From Halichondria panicea (taxonomy: Eukaryota; Porifera; Demospongiae; Suberitida; Halichondriidae): DNA of 64,000 bases. The translations under genes were made by a program, and so were the position numbers. Of this stretch, positions 58,901-64,000 are shown one piece after another. The notes below the pieces were generated by a model, which saw nothing but the letters and a program-made list of their open reading frames with translations, made no database searches and was not told the DNA's origin. The DNA is taken from the NCBI RefSeq assembly GCF_963675165.1, contig NC_087380.1, positions 4,517,803-4,581,802 on the forward strand, given 5' to 3'. Within the stretch, counting starts at the first letter, position 1, and each line of letters starts with the position of its first letter.

Positions 58901-61900
58901 GCTTCTAGTGCTATGGTGAAACAGAATTGACATGCATCACGAGGTCGAGGACTAGGTCTAGGAACACAGAATCTTCCACAAAATGAACCTTGGACAATTT
59001 TAAAACCGGCATGGTTGCAAAGAAGAAACTCCAGCAGTGTTGAACATTCCTGCATGGCTGAACTTACTTTGATACTTGTTATTTTAATTGTCTGTCTAAT
59101 GCCAGAGGGGCGTTTTGTGGTTAGTGCATTATGACTTTGCGTTATGACTTTCAGCAGTGCATTATGCTGCCTATTGCACTTGGCAACAACGTAGCAACGG
59201 GATATAAGGTACCATAATAATCAGGGTGTCATACAGGATTTTGAAGTAGAGTGGGGAAATAAGAAAAGTAGCCAGAAAATGTTGCTAAAAAAGGTCAACT
59301 GTTATTTCAATACCCCAGCTATGGACACTCAGACATACAACTATTAGCAAATTTTAGGGGGGGGGGTATCCCCCTTCCCCCCTGATAACATATACTAGCA
59401 AGGGCGTATGAAGAGAAGAGGGCATGCAACTACAATCTATCATATTATAAATGGGCAGAGTCTTACATCTAAAAATAGTAAAGAATGCATTGCATGTGCA
59501 CCGTTTTTGTGCGTGCACGGTGAAGATATACGGAAACTTATAGATAGCTATTCTAGCTAAGCTAGCTAAGCTAACAAACTGCAGATGATTGTAGCTCTCT
59601 ATACTAGTAGTAAATGATGCTAACAATGCTCAGTGACACCAGAAAGTGAGTAGCATAGTCGTACTAGAAGCAACAAGCCAGAAACCACAAACTTTGAGTT
59701 GTTGCCTCAAATCCTTGGTTTCTTTGACTCCTGTCTTGATGTAGCAGGTATAGCAATCATAGTGTTAAACTACTACGACTCATAAACAACAGGAGATGTT
59801 ATACAAGAGAGATAAACGAGCTAATGGTAGAAAGTAGATAAAAAGTGCCTACTCAGCAGCTTGGATGGATTTGCATAGAAAACATAAGCTCACGTGAATC
59901 GTGCCCAACCTCCTGTAGTGGGCGGTTGGTTAAATATAGCATATCCTGCTGACTCATCAATAATATGATGCATACACAGCATACATAGTGAGTTGCATGC
60001 CCTCTTCTCTTCATACGCCCTTCATACTAGGATCTACAACTGTAGTAACCACGACCACGCTCTATAATAAAAAGCACGGTTTGGTAGTTAGAGCACGAGC
60101 ACAGCTGGTATAGGTTATACGCGTATATCACACCTAAGAGGAGAGTCATGTACTAGTTAATGTACAGTGTAGAAGGGTTTATGACAGTAAAACCAGAGGC
60201 ACTATGTCCCATCTGATTGAATGCTATGCGCCTCGAATCCAGCAGGCCATTTCTGGTGAGATAAGTTCGTTATCCACATATTGTATTTTTGGCTGTCCCT
60301 TCTTTCTTTATATCCGTCACCGCTCACGTTATCTTGGATTTTGATTTGTGGATTTGCAAACTAAAGCTTTGTTCTCCAGTTATGGCTAATTTTACTTACA
60401 GTGAAGGCTGTTGCAGTCTCCAGAATCTTTCGTAGCATAATCTGTTCGCACAAAGTTTTTATTCAACTTATGAGTTAGCTTGCACTAAAGCGCTAGCTTT
60501 TTGTTAGCTACAAGAGTCAAAAAGAGCAGCTAGCCATTTGTGAACTTGACCTCTTGCAGACACACCCCTTATTCCTATGGATCTAATGTATATGCGCGCT
60601 CATTCCCACGTGCCATTTTGAACCCCAGATCCTTGGCAGAATCAATTTTTTTTCATTCTTGAGGTCCTGGTAAGCCACAAAACACTACTATATACAATAG
60701 ATACAATAGATGCATGTGTACACAAGTATTTTCTTCTCAGATAATTATATACACTTTCTTTGTACAAAAATTAATGTAAAATTCATTATAGACTATTCCC
60801 TCTACTAATACTTTTGAGCGAAAGCATAGCATGGCAAGAGGCATTAGCACAGTGCAGCTTGCAACACTCGTTTAATACTTTGTATAGTTAGCTCTACACT
60901 AGAGCGATAGCTATTGGTAGCTGCAAACTTCAAACCCGTTAATGCACCGGTTCACACTCGTGCTCACGGATGTTATTGGCCTCGCGGAAGTTCTTGAAGC
61001 ATCATGTAGCACTCAGCTTTGCCTCGAGCTACATGAGCTTCCGCTTGCTTGGCCATTAATATCCATAGAGCACTCGCAACGATGCATTAACTAGTACTTG
61101 AATTTCAGTGAAGTATGACAAAAATTAATTATGAAGGTCAACTGCAATACAAATAATTAACTTTAGTAGATTAATTTGTAAACATAATGCTTCGCCGTTC
61201 TGGATTTATTACTTTAAAGGTCAGATCTGGCGCCTAAATTATGGGGCATAGTACAGACATTTTAGAGAACATGGGCGTGGTCTAGAGTCTGTTACTGTAA
61301 GTTCATAATCAACAACTCACAGTGTGCTTGCCGACATTAGAGGGGTGATAGTACGACTCGAGAGACAGCATCAGGCTGGAGAGGTGGTCTTGTGGTTTGG
61401 GATCACAACCATTCTACAAACATACGGTGATGAATGCCATAATTTATGTTTATCCTACCAACATTCCAATAATGAGGTGAGCAGACAGATGTGGAGTCAG
61501 ACAATCTTTGCCTTTTGAATTGCCATGTAGCTCTTGACGGCCTACTTGAAGACTAAAGCTCCGCAACACCCTTGAAAAAATCTATTTCTGCTATGATTAT
61601 TACAAGATGAACCCCAGACAATGAACTTACTCTCGAGAGGTATGGTGACCAGTCGACATAACCCATACAGTGGCGGGCAAGTCGAACAAAGAGCTTGATG
61701 AAAGGCTGAGAGAGGAATAGAGGCATATAGCGTACCAACACCAACAACAGGAACAAAGGCAACCATTATTCTCACCTCTTCTGTCGATGAAGAGAGTGGA
61801 AGGTCCATCCAAAAAGTCATCAATTTCTCAAACCACAGTCTACATAATTATGAAGCTCACTTACCCGTCATGGTAGTCAATTTGTTACATACTTGAAGCT

Positions 61901-62675
61901 ACACTGATGGAAATGCGACGGAAGACGTGTTGGAAGAAACTCAGACAAGTAACCGGCACCCTCCACTGACGAGAGATCAAAGGGACACAGCAAAGGAAGC
62001 CATTCCTCTAACATATCTTTGGTGCACTCAGCAGGGAAATAACTGTGCATGCATCAATAGAATACACATGTACAGTATGTGATTGAGGAAACCTAACAGC
62101 TCGATAGTGCTTGAAAACTAGGCAGAGTGTAATCACATTCATGTACAACAACAAAACATGAAGTGTATACGTATATATACCCTATAATAAATTATATTAT
62201 TAAATAATTATATGTACGTAACACTACATATAATTATACACACTATCACGGCAAGAGCAAAACTTACTTTCGAGCATGTTGAATAAGACCCTCAACAGCT
62301 AAGCAGGTATGTCTGAACAGCAGGTAATAAGTTATTGCTATTCCGAATATCAACAAATACAAACATACTGAGGGTAAATCTTCATTCCCAATTCTGAAAA
62401 CTTTGAGTAAAATATACGTCGACGGAGCGCATACAGTGGTCTCCAAGGCAAACACAGATCATCACGTGATAGGATTTTCAATTTTCTAAAGAGGAAAACT
62501 TACAACTAAAGGCACAAACCCATTATATACTTACTTCAGAAGATGGGTGAGAAGAGTGGACCAAGTGCCAAGAAGAGGAGATTCAAGGTTGTCCCCGGTT
62601 ACTAATTCAAACAGTAAATGAATGAGATGAACATGATCTTCTTTGGAGAAGTGAAGGCCATAAACTCTGAGAAAA
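52987..62675 (-). CDS. PSME4: Proteasome activator complex subunit 4 (PA200), partial
   Basis: Exons in gene order: 62535-62675, 62369-62485, 62268-62312, 61893-62042, 61776-61839, 61631-61705, [several not found], 53555-53613, 53300-53506, 53134-53238, 52987-53071. Phases agree within each block. Diagnostic segments: [70 protein letters not shown], then [58 protein letters not shown]200 is a large HEAT-repeat protein that caps the 20S proteasome in the nucleus and acts on acetylated histones. The human protein has about 1,840 residues; here only pieces of the first 600 or so are seen. The extreme N-terminus, about 110 central residues and the whole C-terminal two thirds are missing from the window or lie in the gap. 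Confidence 0.9.
53640..55170. other. PSME4 intron, no gene seen
   Basis: Lies between PSME4 exon 53555-53613 and the Crypton remnant. Contains a two-copy 'cataaattggcacctca' repeat near 55,030-55,090. Minus-strand frames around 54,340-54,606 have no recognisable domain. Confidence 0.35.
55177..56832 (-). pseudogene. Crypton-type tyrosine recombinase (DUF3504-like), dead copy
   Basis: The N-terminal part (56832 to about 56280) has [20 protein letters not shown] and a [12 protein letters not shown] helix, as in the DUF3504/ZMYM-QRICH1-KCTD1 group derived from Cryptons. A MITE (55,842-56,269) interrupts it. The C-terminal part resumes at about 55,835 with [12 protein letters not shown], shifts frame near 55,607, and carries the catalytic block [18 protein letters not shown] then [12 protein letters not shown]. 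The next codon, where the family has its catalytic Tyr, is TAA (about 55,423-55,425). The same frame stays open to a terminal TAA at about 55,177 (ending DELYSQF). It lies in a PSME4 intron, same strand. Three independent lesions make function very unlikely. Confidence 0.82.
55842..56269. mobile_element. CCGTA-type MITE, TTAAACGCC family, copy 2
   Basis: Perfect inverted ends: it starts CCGTATTTACTTGATTAAAC and ends with the reverse complement, flanked by TA on each side. It is inserted in the coding sequence of the Crypton remnant, so it is younger than that element. It closely matches 46,796-47,198. Confidence 0.9.
56880..57200. other. G-rich sequence, no gene seen
   Basis: Contains a purine-rich stretch with repeated 'gggagtggct' (56,985-57,070). 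It lies upstream of the Crypton start on its strand and could be its 5' region. No feature can be supported. Confidence 0.3.
57215..57350. repeat. Hairpin repeat, 'tttatgacagtaaac'
   Basis: 'ggggtttatgacagtaaacc' near 57,252 and its reverse complement near 57,310 form arms around a C-rich loop, within outer 'cagttaatacacagtg' and 'cactgtacattaact'. A related single copy is at about 60,158-60,225. Confidence 0.6.
57354..57579. mobile_element. CCGTA-type MITE, GCGCGAAATTT family, complete copy
   Basis: Ends are inverted over about 26 bp: CCGTATAGCGCGAAATTTTC on the left, its reverse complement on the right, with TA flanks. Partial copies are at 19,518-19,666 and about 11,940-12,130. Confidence 0.82.
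57851..58067. mobile_element. CCGTA-type MITE, GCGGGTA family
   Basis: It starts TACCGTATAGCGGGTAAATT and ends GATACCCGCTATA. The right end has lost the outermost bases. Related decayed copies are at 17,200-17,340 and 28,600-28,815. Confidence 0.6.
58560..59060. repeat. Dispersed repeat shared with 6,480-6,700
   Basis: The reverse complement of the block around 58,600-58,800 shares 'gggctgttcaaacagcagt'-like, 'ggtgggtggagctgt' and 'cagatactggc' segments with 6,479-6,660. A 149-codon minus-strand frame (58,606-59,055, starting [19 protein letters not shown]) spans it. The frame is Ser/Leu/Cys-rich, has no known domain, and its 3' half is repeat, so I do not call a gene. Confidence 0.45.
59220..59385. 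repeat. Inverted copy of CAGGGTGTCATAC element
   Basis: Begins CAGGGTGTCATACAGGATTT, then 'gttgctaaaaaaggtcaact' and 'tatttcaatacc', complementing the element at 6,723-7,040, and ends in a G- and C-rich run. It contains one unit, not two. Confidence 0.6.
59400..60300. other. PSME4 intron, no gene seen
   Basis: Holds 'gggcgtatgaagagaagagg' near 59,400 and its reverse complement near 60,002, possibly the two ends of a 600-bp element, and a partial hairpin repeat at about 60,158-60,225. Nothing coding is supported. Confidence 0.35.
60310..61000. repeat. Dispersed repeat R, fragments
   Basis: Blocks 'atcttggattttgatttgtg', 'ggctgttgcagtctc', 'gcactaaagcgctagctttt' match 13,050-13,300, and 'gcgaaagcatagcatggcaa' with 'gctattggtagctgca' matches 39,480-40,200. 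Fragments are in mixed order. Confidence 0.55.
61322..61476 (+). other. Exon-like ORF with splice-like flanks
   Basis: Preceded by 'caactcacag' and followed by 'gtgagc', with an open frame [20 protein letters not shown] then [19 protein letters not shown]. It lies antisense to PSME4 in the intron next to exon 61631-61705. I recognise no domain and see no partner exon, so it may be chance. Confidence 0.2.
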
Positions 62676-62679
62676 CTGA

Positions 62680-63060
62680 GGCAAAAACAAATAATTATGT
62701 GTAATGTATGTATAATTATACATGTATAATATTCTTCAAAGTTCCTATACCCTTGAAATAACACATGTATAATTCCTATACCCCTATACCCTTGAAATAA
62801 CACACACACAGCGTGCATGTAGTACGTCCCCACTAAACGAAACAATTGGAAACGAAGGTTAATAATGAGGTGCCAGCCCATTATTGACTACATGTACTGT
62901 TTCGTTTCAGTGGTGTAACATACGAATGTGTGCCAGCTTTACCGTATGCTTACTGCGGCTACACCTAAAAACATCATTATGGCTCGGTTGCGCATGCGCA
63001 GCAAGGTGTACGGTAGTGTGTTCGTGTGTGGAGTGCTACAGCTGCTCAGTGATAAACTAG
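62680..63060. other. Upstream of placed PSME4 exons; repeats
   Basis: Contains 'ttcctatacccttgaaataa' repeats near 62,745-62,800 and a piece of repeat R at 62,985-63,060 ('gcgcatgcgcagcaaggtgt'). The missing first PSME4 exon could lie here or beyond the window; I could not identify it. Confidence 0.4.
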
Positions 63061-63309
63061 AGCACTAAAGTGCTAACCTTTGGCTGTTGACATTAATAAT
63101 AAAGATCTATAGAAACCAGATGTGTCTATAGTACATGTATGAGCATGGAAGCTGGTTAAGCAGCAAGTAACAGGAGTAAACGCCCATGCCCTCTTTTTGC
63201 TTCAAAGTTCTTGCACAGGGGTATTTTAACTCGATAATACGCCCGCCCTTAATGAAGAGTTTGAGCATGCACGCATGCACAGTAGTAAATGCCACATGAA
63301 GAAAGCAAG

Positions 63310-63840
63310 TTTTAGGTAGTAGCTATAGTTAGACTCTACCCCTTGCTGGACCAAGATCAGACATATAAGTTTCTCTGTGTAGATCTGTTTACCCCTGAAG
63401 ATGTATATTATGCAGAGAACAAATAGTGCTATTTGCAGAGAAAGGGAACGAAGTCATCACCCAGGCCAATTTTGCAGGTTACCTTGCCTTGGTTTGCTGA
63501 AACAAAATTATGTACCTGATAGCTCTCAAGGAGTACGAACTACAACTTTGTCCATCCTTCGGGAAATTCCTGCTGCTACATCTGACGAGCAACGAATAGA
63601 GTCCGAGTCCACTTTTTCATGTTCATTCTTATCATGCTTTAATCATACTCACGTGTTAGTTTATAACATTGTGGTTAATGAAATGTTCATACTATGTATA
63701 GAAAGCTAATAAATAATTATCATAGCCCCAAGTGTAAGCCTCGATTTGAGGAAGCGGGTGGGTGTATATTCGAGTTAAAACTTGCCGTTCGCGATTATAC
63801 GCCCAGTCCCCTACCTTAATAAGCGTAAACTTCTTGCAGA
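63310..63840. repeat. Dispersed repeat Y, copy 2
   Basis: Matches 33,240-33,860 over several hundred bases in the same orientation ('gctggaccaagatcagacat', 'cacccaggccaattttgcag', 'tcctgctgctacatctgac', 'aagtgtaagcctcgat'). It differs by indels and scattered substitutions. The rest of the window end holds no supported gene. Confidence 0.6.
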
Positions 63841-64000
63841 GAAGGATGGGTGTATTTTCGTGAGGGTACAGTAGACTAGAGGCATGCTGAGAACGAAATT
63901 CTATAGTTGTACATATGAGACAATGGACTAGAATCACAGCAAAGTCAGCAAAGAAGCCTCCTGGTATATTACGGCGCTAGGATAAGCACATACAACAACC

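Noticed and set aside
58606-59055. 149-codon minus-strand ORF as a gene
   Set aside because: Half of it is dispersed repeat shared with 6.5 kb, composition is odd and no domain or splice partner is seen.
1-64000. tRNA, rRNA or snRNA genes
   Set aside because: I saw no cloverleaf with proper A and B boxes or other RNA signature; a dedicated covariance-model scan would be needed to be sure.

Overview
The window looks like nuclear DNA of an early-branching animal, most likely a demosponge. This is inference. The sequence shows split genes with GT-AG introns, often only 45-90 bp long, on an AT-rich background crowded with small inverted-repeat transposons. It encodes animal-type proteins: a multi-Tudor protein, an MFSD8-like transporter, an aspartyl/asparaginyl hydroxylase-domain protein, the mRNA cap methyltransferase CMTR1 and the proteasome activator PSME4/PA200. 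The species cannot be named from the sequence alone.

Layout. 1-11.2 kb (+): the 3' part of a multi-Tudor gene, 11 exons assembled by matching splice phases. 11.2-18.4 kb: no host gene; a LINE 3' fragment and several MITEs, some inserted into older repeats. 18.4-22.0 kb (+): an eight-exon MFS transporter. 22.3-23.5 kb (-): a single-exon hydroxylase-domain gene. 23.65-45.07 kb (-): CMTR1 with at least 21 exons (G-patch, Rossmann methyltransferase, guanylyltransferase-like domain, WW domain). Its introns hold most of the repeats, including a Ty3/gypsy element inside a 9-bp-TSD inverted-repeat element inside an older dispersed repeat. 45-52.7 kb: repeats plus a decayed DIRS-type retroelement. 52,709-52,908 is a run of exactly 200 N, probably a placeholder gap, lying inside a hairpin repeat. 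52.99-62.7 kb (-): part of PSME4, with a dead Crypton-type tyrosine recombinase in its largest intron. 62.7-64 kb: repeats.

How the genes relate. The host genes are not an obvious pathway. The Tudor protein belongs to a family that scaffolds piRNA/germ-granule complexes, which silence transposons; CMTR1 makes cap1 mRNA; PSME4 caps the 20S proteasome; the MFS protein is probably endolysosomal; the hydroxylase-domain protein is probably an ER/Golgi enzyme. CMTR1 and the hydroxylase gene lie head-to-tail on the minus strand only 135 bp apart. The strongest signal beyond the genes is the mobile DNA: at least seven internally unrelated MITE families share CCGTA...TACGG ends and TA target duplications, and both tyrosine-recombinase relics have lost their catalytic tyrosine, one by a stop codon exactly at that position.
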